DNA from: Aldrovandia affinis
Lineage: Eukaryota > Chordata > Actinopteri > Notacanthiformes > Halosauridae
Direction: 5' to 3'
DNA: 64,000 bases
Assembly (NCBI GenBank): GCA_029706075.1
Contig: JAINUG010000175.1
Span: 682,001-746,000, forward strand
The position numbers and the translations under genes are program-made. How positions within the stretch are numbered: the first letter of the stretch is position 1; each line of letters opens with the position of its first letter. Positions 26,827 to 37,600 of this stretch are shown one piece after another. The notes beneath the pieces are model-generated. The model was not told the origin of the DNA. It ran no database searches and worked only from the letters and a program-made list of their open reading frames with translations.

Positions 26827-26859
<33 letters not shown>
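26827..26859. repeat. (TG)n microsatellite
   Basis: About 16 uninterrupted TG repeats. Confidence 0.95.
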
Positions 26860-26860
<1 letters not shown>

Positions 26861-26984
26861 TTTGGGGGGTGTCGAAAGAAAAATAATATTTAATGGCCTA
26901 ATATTTTCTCAGCATTAATACGTTGAATATATATTGTCTTGTTGGTCCATTCCTGAAATTATATCAATATATTAAAACACAAGG

Positions 26985-27060
26985 GAAGAGTGTTTTTCCA
27001 AAACTCACTCAAGTCCCTTGACCAAACGTGGACTGAGTGATTTTTGGAAAAACACTCTTC
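26985..27060. repeat. Inverted repeat, about 31-bp stem, 13-base loop
   Basis: GAAGAGTGTTTTTCCAAAAC and TCACTCAAGTCC (26985-27016) pair with GGACTGAGTGATTTTTGGAA AAACACTCTTC (27030-27060), with one mismatch and one bulge. The RNA from either strand would fold to a long hairpin. It could be a small MITE remnant or an expressed hairpin; the sequence cannot decide. Confidence 0.8.
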
Positions 27061-28203
27061 ACTTGACAGGGGTGGCCACCATGCCAGGTGGTGAGTGGAT
27101 GGAAGACCAACAAAAAAACTACAGTTCAGTAGGCCAATGGCCAATTTATTACCCTTTTTCAAACAATTAAAACAAAACACAAAGATAAAGCATTTAACTC
27201 AAACTGATTCAATAGAGGGGAAACAGCAACAAAAAAACCCAGCACTTCTGCCTCCATGCCCCAAAACCTCTCTCATCAGGCATGGCAGGCTGTGCTTTTA
27301 TAATGGCCTAATGAAGGCAATGGCTCACAGCTGAGTTGATTGCTCATTAGCCTCAGGTGAGCCTGTCTGTAGTGAGGCCGCTGCTGTCCATGGCCCTGTA
27401 GTCCTCTCCAGGCTGTGGGAGGGAACAGGAACACCTGACAGCAGCCAAAAGGGAGGTCAGCCCTCTCTACTCCTCCCTCCACCTCTCCCAGTGTCACACA
27501 CTCTACAATTACTATTCAATACCACCAAAATGTGTGAATTTGTTTGTAATTTGAATATGCTCATACTGTATGCACAGACACACTTAACTTGGAATAAATG
27601 GAAAGTTCCAAATGTTCCAAATGGAATATTTTCCATGTTTTTTTCAAGCTTCAGGTGAAACCTTGCCCATAGTTAATGCACACTTAGCTGCCTATGATGA
27701 AGTTAAGTGTCGCGTCACTTCACAGACCAGCAGACAAGGGCACTCACGCATACACATGCCTGAACCTGCGCACTGAAACCCATCTGGAATATACACTAGA
27801 AAGCTCATATTTGTATTGTGAATTATGGAAGAAATATATTTTGCAACATTAAAACATTGCAGGATCTTCCCACATTATGCTGGTCTGGGCCCGTATTCAC
27901 AAAGAATTTTAAGGGTAAAAGTTGGTCGTAACTCCGGAATTTAGGAGCAAGTCCGAAAAGTAATGGGCGGGTCACTCATAAATTTAGGAGTCCTAAATTT
28001 TGGGGATAAGAGTATTTCACAAAGGGTTTGAGAGCTAAAAACAGCTCCTAAGTCCAGGAGAAGTTAAAAGCAGCCAAGAGGACTTCTAAGTCGCTAAAGA
28101 CCTACTCACGTTGTCGCAATCGCGTCAACACTGGAGATATTGAATGATACAGAGCTCATAAAAAGGTACCGCCTCAATCGCGAGGGTATTATATATATAA
28201 TAT

Positions 28204-28799
28204 TGTCATGGTTGTTTCCCTGACTTACCACCTGAGGGCGGTGTTGCGCCTTTCTCCTTGTGGGAGGGGCTGAGTAAATCAATCACCATTTCCTCCCTAT
28301 TTAAACCCCAGCTGTTTTTCGGTTCTTTGCGAAATCGTAAGCCTTCATTACGATTTAGCCGGTAAGGTGGTAGCGTCTTTCTTAAGATACTACTATTGCA
28401 CGTTCTTTAGAATCTAGAATACTCATTTAGCAAATGTAGGATTCTTTTATGTTACCTGATTTAGGAAACTCACTCGCTCCTCTGAGTTGGTTTGTGTTCC
28501 GGTTTACACAGTCTGTGACTGTGTTTTCGGGTTTCATTTCTACGCTGGTTATTTGGCTCTTCTAGCCGTTTATCTTTTCATTCAGACACCCGGTGTCGGT
28601 GGATCAGTTATTCGTTTTGTTTGTGTCGTTGTGGCACTTAAATCACCCGTTGGGTGATCTTTTCTGTTTTCCCCTTTTTGTTATTGTTTTCCTATTCTCT
28701 GTTATTCAGAGTTTGTGGTTAGGTTGTTGACTTACAGCTTAACTTATCGATACCTTCGGGGTTCTGCGATTGGCTCCAACCACTTAACCCATCATAACA
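28204..28799. mobile_element. Solo LTR of an LTR retroelement (fossil), nested in the Harbinger element
   Basis: Begins TGTCATGG and ends CATAACA (TGT...ACA), 596 bases, flanked by the six-base direct repeat TAATAT (28198-28203 and 28800-28805). A TATTTAAA box lies near 28300. No internal coding region is present, as expected after LTR-LTR recombination. Family not identified. The intact flanking repeat suggests moderate age; it is younger than the Harbinger copy it interrupts. Confidence 0.6.
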
Positions 28800-28932
28800 T
28801 AATATGATATATATTATATATAGATACCCGGTGATTGTTTACGAGATGCAGACATGTAACCAATTGACTAGTCAGTATTCTTGGTTTCATGTTAAATCAG
28901 TGACCTATTATATTCTATATATTAGAATATAA

Positions 28933-29409
28933 TAGGGGTGCATCGGATCATTTTTTGGATCAGCAAAAAATAATTATAACGGCGACCAAAGGCGCGTTTC
29001 CACCAAAAATTGCCAGGAACTATTCTCAAGGAATTTAATGAATTATCATTTCAGTTTTTCAATTTAAGTTATTTCACTAAATCTTTATTCGAAAATTTCA
29101 CAAAATACATTTTTAGATTCAGTACGCCTTAGGTGATTTAACTAGGGTGGTCTTATGCCTGAATTAATTTAATAAAAAAATAAAAGATCGCTACTGTTTC
29201 AATTCTATTTAATTCAGTCGCGTTTCTAAAAACATGCCTCCCAGAAAGGAATTTAGTATGAAAAACAAAGAAAACCAAAACATATATGGTTTATATAACA
29301 GCGGCTGTATTTGTATTTCTCTATGATGGTTCAATTTAGCTATTAATCCGCGGATCATATGCGTGCCGAACCGTGGGGTTGATCCGTACACGGGAGAGAC
29401 CCATCCCTA
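28933..29409. mobile_element. hAT-like non-autonomous element, nested
   Basis: Left end TAGGGGTGCATCGGATCA and right end, read inverted, TAGGGATGGG, then GGATCAACCCCACGG. These resemble hAT ends of the CAGGGGTGCA type. I could not find a matching 8-base target duplication. Confidence 0.4.
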
Positions 29410-30247
29410 TATCAGCCAATCGCTGTGGCAATTCTGAGTAAGCTCGTTCATGAGAAACAACGTCATCCCTAGCAACAACGTCAACCCCGCCCTCACTCTT
29501 AGCTTGACAATCGTAGGAATTCCTTAGTATGAGTTTGTCTTTGTAGCTTTGTGAATAGGTTTTAAGGTGGGACTCCTAACTAAAAGGTTTTAGTGCGATT
29601 TAGAAGTACTCCTAGTGGTAAGATAAAATGCTTTGTGAATACGGGCCCTGATGTGCAGGATTCCAGCCATGGCCATACATTTAACATGAAGGCATGCTCC
29701 ATATTGTAATGTTTACAGTAAGATTTGAAAAGTGCTAAAGGAAAATGGTAAACTCAATATCTGATAAAACTGCATTTTCTGCTTTTAATCTGTAATGTTT
29801 CCCGGACTGCTGTATTTCCGTAGCACACAGCTCTTTATCGTCTAAATTCTTCCGTTCATTCTGCTGCAAAGTAAAAAAGAGAGATCAAACGAGCCATCCC
29901 AAAAGCACAAAGCATTCTTTTCAGTGCATTGTGAAAGCCTTAAGCTTCAACATGAAGACTCCCCCGAGGTACTTCTGCTCATGATTAACATGACTGGAAA
30001 GCATTCCGTCTTTACATTAGTGAGAAAATACAAACCAGGGAAAAACTATTTTAATGATTATAAAGAGGTACTAAAATAGCTTTTGTAATTATCTGTGCGC
30101 ATATTCTCGAACAGTGTGTGTAATACAGATTTAACTAAAAACTAAACTAAGAACTTTTTAATGCATTACATATGTGCATGGTGGCCATATTTCTAACAAT
30201 GCTATTCTCCATATTTCATTTCTCCCCAAATCCCATGACTACAATGT

Positions 30248-30462
30248 CCTCTAGTATAATGATTAGGGAGCTGGGCTTGTAACTCAGAGGTTGCAGGTTC
30301 AGTTCCCATGCGTGGCACTGCTGCTGTACCCTTAAGCTAAAGGTACATAACCAGAATTGCTTCAGTAAATATCCTACTGTATAAATGTATTCTATGTAAA
30401 TAAATGTAAACTGTGTAAGTTGCTCTGGATAAGAGCGTCTGCTAAATGCCTAAAATGTAATC
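30248..30462 (+). mobile_element. tRNA-derived SINE (family C), near full length
   Basis: CTCTAGTATAATGATTAGGG, GGGCTTGTAACTCAGAGGTT, B-box GGTTCAGTTCC, then CAGTAAATATCCTACTGTAT and tail GTAAGTTGCTCTGGATAAGA GCGTCTGCTAAATGCC. The tail is nearly identical to the L2 LINE tails here. Confidence 0.8.
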
Positions 30463-31743
30463 ACTGACTTGTTTTTAACGAATCAAAAGAAACCAATCCT
30501 AACAAATCACAATGATTGGTTCAAATAAGCGAACTACTGGTAGCATATGGTAGCTCCACCTATTCTTGATGTCATGATGCCTCATCACTACAAGGTCACG
30601 TATCCATCCAAAACACACACAGCCTGCCCCCACTGCTTTCCTTTGTGCAACCCACCAGCTGAGCTGCGCAGACACTGAAACAGAGGACTGCGCAGCTGGA
30701 GCAGCTAGCGCAGACAGATCACAAGTGCCCGAACAGCCAGGTGTCACTTTTGCACAATGAGGCATGATTTTAGTGTGTAAGATACTGGTGACTGAACCCC
30801 CTCCCCCACTCCCTGGGCGACACTGTGATCAATTACTCATCAAAACACAGTCAGCTCCCATTCAAAATACCAGAAGTCTAATTCAAAATAACTAATTCAG
30901 TGAAATCAGACACTGCCTGCATGCAGTGTTTTACCTGCTCATTGCTAGCATACGCCTCTACAGTTAAAGACTTTACTTTGACTTTGGCCAGGAGCTGAAC
31001 ACAAAAGCCTCCAGTGTCAATTTCAGACACTAACCGACAGCGAGACTAGCCTTGTCTACATAACGGCAGACGAATGTATTGATCTACAGCTTTCAGACCA
31101 AGAGAGAGATAATTAAGTGTTACTCTAGCACTACAATAAATTAGATGAGAAAACCCAGTAAAATCACATTTCAGCCAAAGTGCTGACCTCAAAGCTATCC
31201 CCGTCTTCATGAAAAATGGCACTGTTGTTTCTCTTCCTCCTCATTCACCTTTCACAGGGTTTCCAGTTGGTAGCGAAGCTAAGCTAAGCAAACCGTTCCA
31301 GCAGTGACGGCCAAGTGAAATATGGATACAGTCTGAACAACGGGCCCATTATCAGCCGAGAGCAGGGCAGATCACTTCATCAAACCGCGCTTTGAAACAC
31401 GATGACATGCGCTCTCTCACTCACTTAAGTGGGATTATACCAGAGACCGTGTGCTTGGTGTGGTTAAGAAGCACTCGCTGTGGCCTGCAGCCTACCCTCT
31501 GGAAATGATTAAAAACTCCCTCATACCTCATTCTTGTACCCTAAAGCATCAGAGCTTCATTTCTCTTGGCCTTGCCTGGTTGAAACTGGCTGGAGCCAAG
31601 ACTAATCTGGCGGGAATCCACATGACATGATGTTTGGCCGTGCATTCCTGAGGAAAACACATCCACCCGCTGGTTTTCAGAGCAGATTCAGGGGAGGTTG
31701 GAACATGGAGTCACTGCATGAATAAACACGTAATGGCATCAAA
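30463..31743. other. Intergenic, nothing recognised
   Basis: One minus-strand frame of 88 codons at 30499-30765 has no recognisable motif. Confidence 0.6.
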
Positions 31744-34700
31744 CGCCAGCGCTAGCAACACGCCCTACCTCTCATTCGAACGACAGTGCAACACGCCCTA
31801 CCTCTCACTCGAACAACGGCGCAACCCACCCTGCCTCTCACTCGAACGCCAGCACAACACGCCCTGCCTCTAACTCACTAACTCAAACGCCAGCGATAGC
31901 AACACGCCCTGCCTCTCACTCGAACACCAGTGCTAGCAACATGCCCTGCTTCTAACGCAAACACCAGCGATAGCAACACGCCCTGCATCTCCCTCGAACG
32001 CCATCGCTAGCAACATGCCCTGCCTCTCACTCGAACATCAGCAACACGCCCTGCCTCTCACTCGAACATCAGCAACACGCCCTGCCTCTCACTCGAACAT
32101 CAGCAACACGCCCTGCCTCTCACTCGGACGCCAGCAACACCCTGCCTCTCACTTGAATCCAGCGCTAGCAACACACCCTGTCTCTTACTCAAACGCCAGC
32201 GCTAACATCACGCCCTGTCTCTCACTCGAATGCCATCGCTAGCAACACGCCCTGCCTCTCAATGCCAGCAACATGCCCTACCTCTAACTCAAACACCAGC
32301 GCAACACACCATGCCTCTCATTCGAACGTCAGCGCTAGCAACACACCCTGCCTCTCACTCGAACGCCAGGAACATGCCCTACCTCTAACTCAAACGCCAG
32401 CGCAACATGCCCTGCCTCTCACTCGAAGAATAGCGCTAGCAACACGCCTTGCCTCTCACTCAAACGTCAACAACACGCCCTGCCTCTCACTCGAACGGCA
32501 GTGCAAAACACCCTGCCTCTCACTTGAATGCCAACAACATGCCCTGCCTCTCACTCGAACACCAGTGCATCACGCCCTGCCTCTCACTCGAACGCCAGCG
32601 CTAGCAACACGCCCTGCCTCTCACTCGAACGTCATTGCTAGCAACACACCCTGCTTCTCACTCCAATGCCATCGCTAGCAAAACGCCGTGCCTCTCACTC
32701 GAATGCCAGCAACACACCCTGCCTCTCACTCGAACATCAGCGCTAGCAACACGCCCTGCCTCTCACTCGAACATCAGCAACACGCCCTGCCTCTCACTCG
32801 AACACCAGCAACACACCTTGCCTCTCACTCGAACGCCAGCGCTAGCAACACGCCCTGCCTCTCACTCGAACGCCAGGAACATGCCCTATCTCTAACTCGA
32901 ACACCAGTGCAACATGCTCTGCCTCTCACTCGAAGCCCAGCGCAACACGCCCTGCCTCTCACTCGAATGCCAGCTCAACACGCCCTGCCTCTCACTCGAA
33001 TGCCAGCGCAATACACCCTCTCTCACTCGAATGCCAGCGCTAGCAACACACCCTGCCTCTCACTCGAATATCAGCAACATGCCCTGTTTCTCACTCGAAT
33101 GCCAGTGCAACATGCCCTGCCTCTCACTCGAACGCCAGCAACACGCCCTGCCTCTCACTCGAATGCCAGCAACACACCCTGCCTCTCCCTCGAACGTCAG
33201 CGCTAGCAACACGCCCTACCTCTAACTTGAACGCCAGCGATAGCAACACACTCTGCCACTCACTCGAACGCCAGCGCAACACGCCCTGCCTCTCACTCAA
33301 ACCCCAGCGATAGCAACACACCCTGCATCTCACTTGAACACTAGCGCTAGCATCACGCCCTGCCTCTCACTCGAATGCCATCGCTAGCAACACACCCTGC
33401 CTCTCACTCGAACGCCAGGAACCTGCCCTACTTCTAACTCAAACGCCAGCGCAACATGCCCTGCCTCTCACTCGAACAATAGCGCTAGCAACACGCCTTG
33501 CCTCTCACTCAAATGCCAACAACACGCCCTGCCTCTCACTCGAACGACAGTGCAAAACACCCTGCCTCTCACTCGAACGCCAACAACACGCCCTACCTCT
33601 CACTCGAATGCCAGCGCAACACGCCCTGCCTCTCACTCGAATGCCAGCGCAATACACCCTCTCTCACTCGAATGCCAGTGCTAGCAACACACCCTGCCTC
33701 TCACTCGAATGCCAGCAACACACCCTGCCTCTCACTCGAACACCAGCGCTAGCAACACACCCTGCCTCTCACTCCAACATCAGCAACATGCCCTGCCTCT
33801 CACTCGAATGCCAGCAACACACCCTGCCTCTCACTCGAATGCCAGCAACACACCCTGCCTCTCACTCGAACGCCAGCGCTAGCAACACACCCTGCCTCTC
33901 ACTCCAACATCAGCAACATGCCCTGCCTCTCACTCGAATGCCAGCAACACACCCTGCCTCTCCCTCGAACATCAGCGCAACACGCCCTGCCTCTCACTCA
34001 AACCCCAGCGATAGCAACACACCCTGCATCTCACTTGAACACTAGCGCTAGCATCACGCCCTGCCTCTCACTCGAATGCCATCGCTAGCAACACACCCTG
34101 CCTCTCACTCGAATGCCAGCAACACACCCTGCATCTCACTTGAACACTAGCGCTAGCATCACGCCCTGCCTCTCACTCGAATGCCATCGCTAGCAACACA
34201 CCCTGCCTCTCACTCGAACGCCAGGAACATGCCCTACCTCTAACTCAAACGCCAGCGCAACATGCCCTGCCTCTCACTCGAACAATAGCGCTAGCAACGC
34301 GCCTTGCCTCTCACTCAAACGCCAACAACACGCCCTGCCTCTCACTCGAATGGCAGTGCAAAACACCCTGCCTCTCACTCGAATGCCAGCGCAATACACC
34401 CTGCCTGTCAATTGAACGCCAGCACTAGCAAAACGCCCTGCCTTTCACTTGAACACCAGCGCAACACACCCTGCCTTTCACTCAAATTCCAACGCTAGCA
34501 ACAAGCCCTGCCACTCACTCAAATGCCAGCACAACACGCCCTGCTTCTAACTCAAACGCCAGCGCTAGCAACATGCCCTGCCTCTCACTCGAATGCCAGC
34601 GCAACACGCCCTGCCTCTCACTCGAATGCCAGCGCAACACACCCTCTCACTCGAACGCCAGCGCTAGCAACACACCCTGCCTCTCACTCGAATGCCAGTG

Positions 34701-35287
34701 CAACACACCCTCTCTCACTCGAACGCCAGCGCTAGCAACACACCCTGCCTTTCACTCGAACATCAGCAACATGCCCTGCCTCTCACTCTAATGCCAGTGT
34801 AACACGCCCTGCCTCTCACTCGGACGCCAGCAACACCCTGCCTCTCACTCGAATCCAGCGCTAGCAACACACCCTGTCTCTTACTCGAACGCCAGCGCTA
34901 GCATCATGCCCTGTCTCTTACTCGAACGCCAGCGCTAGCATCACGCCCTGTCTCTTACTCGAACACCAGCGCTAGCATCACGCCCTGTCTCTTACTCGAA
35001 CGCCAGCGCTAGCATCACGCCCTGTCTCTTACTCGAACGCCAGCGCTAGCATCACGCCCTGTCTCTTACTCAAACGCCAGCGCTAGCAACACACCCTGCC
35101 TCTCACTCGAATGCCATTGCTAGCTACACGCCCTGCCTCTCACTCGAACGCCAGCGCAACACTCCCTGCATCTCACTCGAATGCCAGCGCAACACACCTT
35201 CTCTCACTCAAACGCCAGCGCTAGCAACACGCCCTGCCTCTCACTCGGACGCCAGCGCTAGCATCACGCCCTGTTTCTTACTCGAAT
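31744..35287. repeat. 3.5-kb satellite of modular 31/33/37-bp units
   Basis: Plus unit CTCACTCGAACGCCAGCGCT AGCAACACGCCCTGCCT (37 bases). Shorter forms lack TAGC (33 bases, CCAGCGCAACAC) or GCGCTA (31 bases, CCAGCAACAC). Roughly 100 units; long and short forms are mixed, and blocks several units long recur (for example 33710-33830 and 33830-33950). Near 34880-35090 a run of one uniform type (GCTAGCATCACGCCCTGTCT CTTA) marks a recent local expansion. Open frames on plus (TPCLSLEHQ and the like) are products of the repeat. Confidence 0.95.
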
Positions 35288-35325
35288 TACACAACCATGA
35301 GTCAGGAAGAGATGCTGTCAGAAAA

Positions 35326-35820
35326 GCCCCATGGTCTGCATCCTGTTAAGGCACTGTTCTAGTTTGTGGATGAGCCCCATGGTCTGCATCCTGTTAAGGC
35401 ACTGTTCTAATGTGTGGATGAGCCACACTGTCTGCATGCTGTTTAGACACTATTTTAGTGTGTAGATGAGCCCCACGGTCTGAATCCTGTTAAGGCACTG
35501 TTCTAATGTGTGGATGAGCCCCGCGGTCTGTATCCTGTTAAGGGACTATTCTAGTGTATGGATGAGCCCCACAGTCTGCATCCTGTTAAGGCACTGTTCT
35601 AGTGTGTCAAGAGCCCCACAGTCTGCAGCCTGTTAAGGCATTGTTCTAGTGTGTGGCTGAGCCCCACAGTCTGCATCCTGTTAAGGCATTGTTCTAGTGT
35701 GTGGATTAGCCCCATGGTCTGCATCCTGTAAAGGCACTATTCTAGTGTGTGGATGAGCTCCATGGTCTGCATCCTGTTAAGGCACTGTTCTAGTGTGTGG
35801 ATGAGCCACACAATCTGCTA
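35326..35820. repeat. 48-bp satellite, about 10 units
   Basis: Unit GAGCCCCATGGTCTGCATCC TGTTAAGGCACTGTTCTAGT GTGTGGAT, about ten copies with single-base changes. It begins 39 bases after the end of the 3.5-kb satellite and runs directly into a SINE-like repeat. Confidence 0.95.
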
Positions 35821-35821
35821 A

Positions 35822-36240
35822 CGAATCCAAGCGCATAATTGGTGGTAGAGTTGCCCAGGGAAGGAGGGATTTAGTCGGCAGGGATGTCCTTGTCTCATCG
35901 CACACCAGCTGGTCAATGGGGAACCCACAATCTGCCGGTGTAAAGCTCTGCATGAAGTGTCTTCCTCCGGCTCATCTCTGTGCAGCGTAACTTGCAGACT
36001 GCGGTGTGAAAAGAAGTAGGGGCTGACATGTTACGGAGGACAGGTTTTTTTAGTTGTTGTTTTTTAAAGCCCAAACTACAACACTGACTCAAAAGCTCTT
36101 AAAAACAAATAAACTGACTGCCGACCCATGGCGACGGCAGATAACCACGGTGGTGTTCGGTGGCAGCATTCCATATTCATGGAAATAAAATAAACCATGA
36201 AAATAAAGGCCTGTGCTGTACGCAAGTGTAAAAGCAAGAC
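35822..36240 (+). mobile_element. tRNA-SINE-like repeat (family E), head lost
   Basis: Contains GCGCATAATTGGTGG, GGGATGTCCTTGTCTCATCG, GTGTCTTCCTCCGGC, GTGTGAAAAGAAGTAGGGGC TGACATG and TACGGAGGACAGG, the body of a SINE widespread in bony fish. It is followed by a 170-base segment also present, inverted, at 24130-24300. Its 5' end is cut by the 48-bp satellite. Confidence 0.6.
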
Positions 36241-36324
36241 ACTGTGCTAGTATACTAAGGGTGCAGAGAGGCCTACAGCAGCCTATAAAAGGCTGAACCT
36301 GCTATAAAAGCAGAATCTGATTTA

Positions 36325-37600
36325 TGTTTTTAGATGAAAACCCCCTCTGCAGTCAGCACGCTGAGATCCCATTAAATCTGATGCGATTCAGTAGAAGTCG
36401 TATGAATCCCTGATGTGCAAAGCATTTGTTGATCAATACATCAGTAGTTTCAGTGATCCATTGAAAGCGCCGCCATCGATTTGCCTTGGAAATACCACAG
36501 AAATTTCATTCATTTCCCAATGGTCAGCAGAACTGGATTTATATGTATTTTTTAGACCAAAACCCTGTGCAGTCAGCATGCTTAGATCCAGTGATGGCGG
36601 TAATGCGTTACTTAGTAACGCGTTACTCTAATCTGATTACTTTTTTCAGTAACGAGTAATCTAACGCGTTAATATTTCCAAACCAGTAATCAGATTAAAG
36701 GTATTTATCCAAGTGACTGTGCGTTACTATTGCGTTACTACCTCATAACATAGGCAGAATGCAGTATTTTTGTCATTTTCGATAGTAAAATATATCTTTT
36801 TGCTTTTTTTCTTGCGGGGAGTGACGTCAGTGTGCGACAGGCAGCTCACGTTTTCAGCACGAGTTTACAGAAAACAAGCTCACGTGGATCAGCATGCGGC
36901 TCCACAAACGTAAACAAACGTACACAGAGACGTAAGAAACAATGGAGGGGGGAGCGTTTTCTAGCTGGAAATACAGCCACTATTTTGAATTCATGTCAGC
37001 TAAGGACGAGAAGAATATCAATGTTCGTTGTACACTCTGTGCTGGCAAGAAAATATTATCCAGATTAAAACACTACGTCTACTACACTACGAAAAGACTG
37101 GCTTTATTTTATAAAAACTATTTCAGGTAAATAGTATTTAAGTTATTTTTGTTATGTTATTTAATTATTGTGTGATTTAAGTTATTTTTAAAAATGCTTT
37201 TCCAATAAAGTGAGTATTGGCAAAACCGGTTGTCATTTTTATGTTGCGGTAAATAGCTAGCAGCTGCCGAAAGTAACTAATAAAGTAACTAGTAATCTAA
37301 CTTAGTTACTTTTAAAAGCAAGTAATCAGTAAAGTAACTAGATTACTTTTTAAAGGAGTAATCAGTAATCAGTAATCAGATTACCTTTTCAAAGTAACTA
37401 AGACATCACTGCTTAGATCACATTAAAGTTGGCTCAATATTACATTCAGTGCAAGTCACACTTGCGCTTGCCATGCAAAGTCGTTGTTGATCAAAGCATC
37501 GGTAATTTCATTGATCCACGGAAGGACATGCCACTGATTTCCATCTGCTCTAAACAACATTACGGATTGCTGCTATACTGGCACAGTGAAATAAATACCG
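36325..37600. repeat. Old tandem duplication (about 230 bp), second copy split by the hAT element
   Basis: Copy 1 (about 36325-36500): TTTATGTTTTTAGATGAAAA, CTGCAGTCAGCACGCTGAGA TC, GCAAAGCATTTGTTGATCAA, CATCAGTAGTTTCAGTGATC CA. Copy 2 (about 36537-36588 plus 37412-37590): TTTATATGTATTTTTTAGAC CAAAACCCTG, GCAGTCAGCATGCTTAGATC, GCAAAGTCGTTGTTGATCAA AGCATCGGTAATTTCATTGA TCCACGG. The hAT element entered copy 2, so the duplication is older. Confidence 0.7.
36589..37411 (+). mobile_element. hAT transposon, 823 bp, non-autonomous, exact 8-bp target duplication
   Basis: Left end CAGTGATGGCGGTAATGCGT TACTTAGTAACGCGTTAC, right end ending GACATCACTG, flanked by CTTAGATC on both sides (36581-36588 and 37412-37419). 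At 36942 it encodes MEGGAFSSWKYSHYFEFMSA KDEKNINVRCTLCAGKK, the start of an hAT transposase with the CxxC half of a BED zinc finger. The rest of the transposase is missing. Exact duplication and clear ends point to a fairly recent insertion. Confidence 0.9.

Larger units (their letters stand above)
27888..29647 (+). mobile_element. PIF/Harbinger-type DNA transposon, non-autonomous, with two nested insertions
   Basis: Ends GGCCCGTATTCACAAAG and its inverse CTTTGTGAATACGGGCC, with 3-bp target duplication CTG on both sides (27885-27887, 29648-29650), the size expected for this superfamily. Near 28150 the plus strand encodes ELIKRYRLNREG (in ATGAATGATACAGAGCTCAT with one change), which I recognise as the start of Harbinger nuclease proteins. 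The rest of the transposase is gone. A solo LTR (28204-28799) and an hAT-like element (about 28933-29409) lie within. Confidence 0.65.

Noticed and set aside
30499-30765. Small gene of 88 codons on the minus strand
   Set aside because: No known motif, no splice context, no neighbouring exons.
32015-34791. Many plus-strand frames of 60-170 codons with LPLTRTPA and SHSNAS repeats
   Set aside because: They are translations of the 31/33/37-bp satellite and change frame with each unit type.
31744-35820. CRISPR array
   Set aside because: Units are head-to-tail with no unique spacers of constant length, and the DNA is from a vertebrate.
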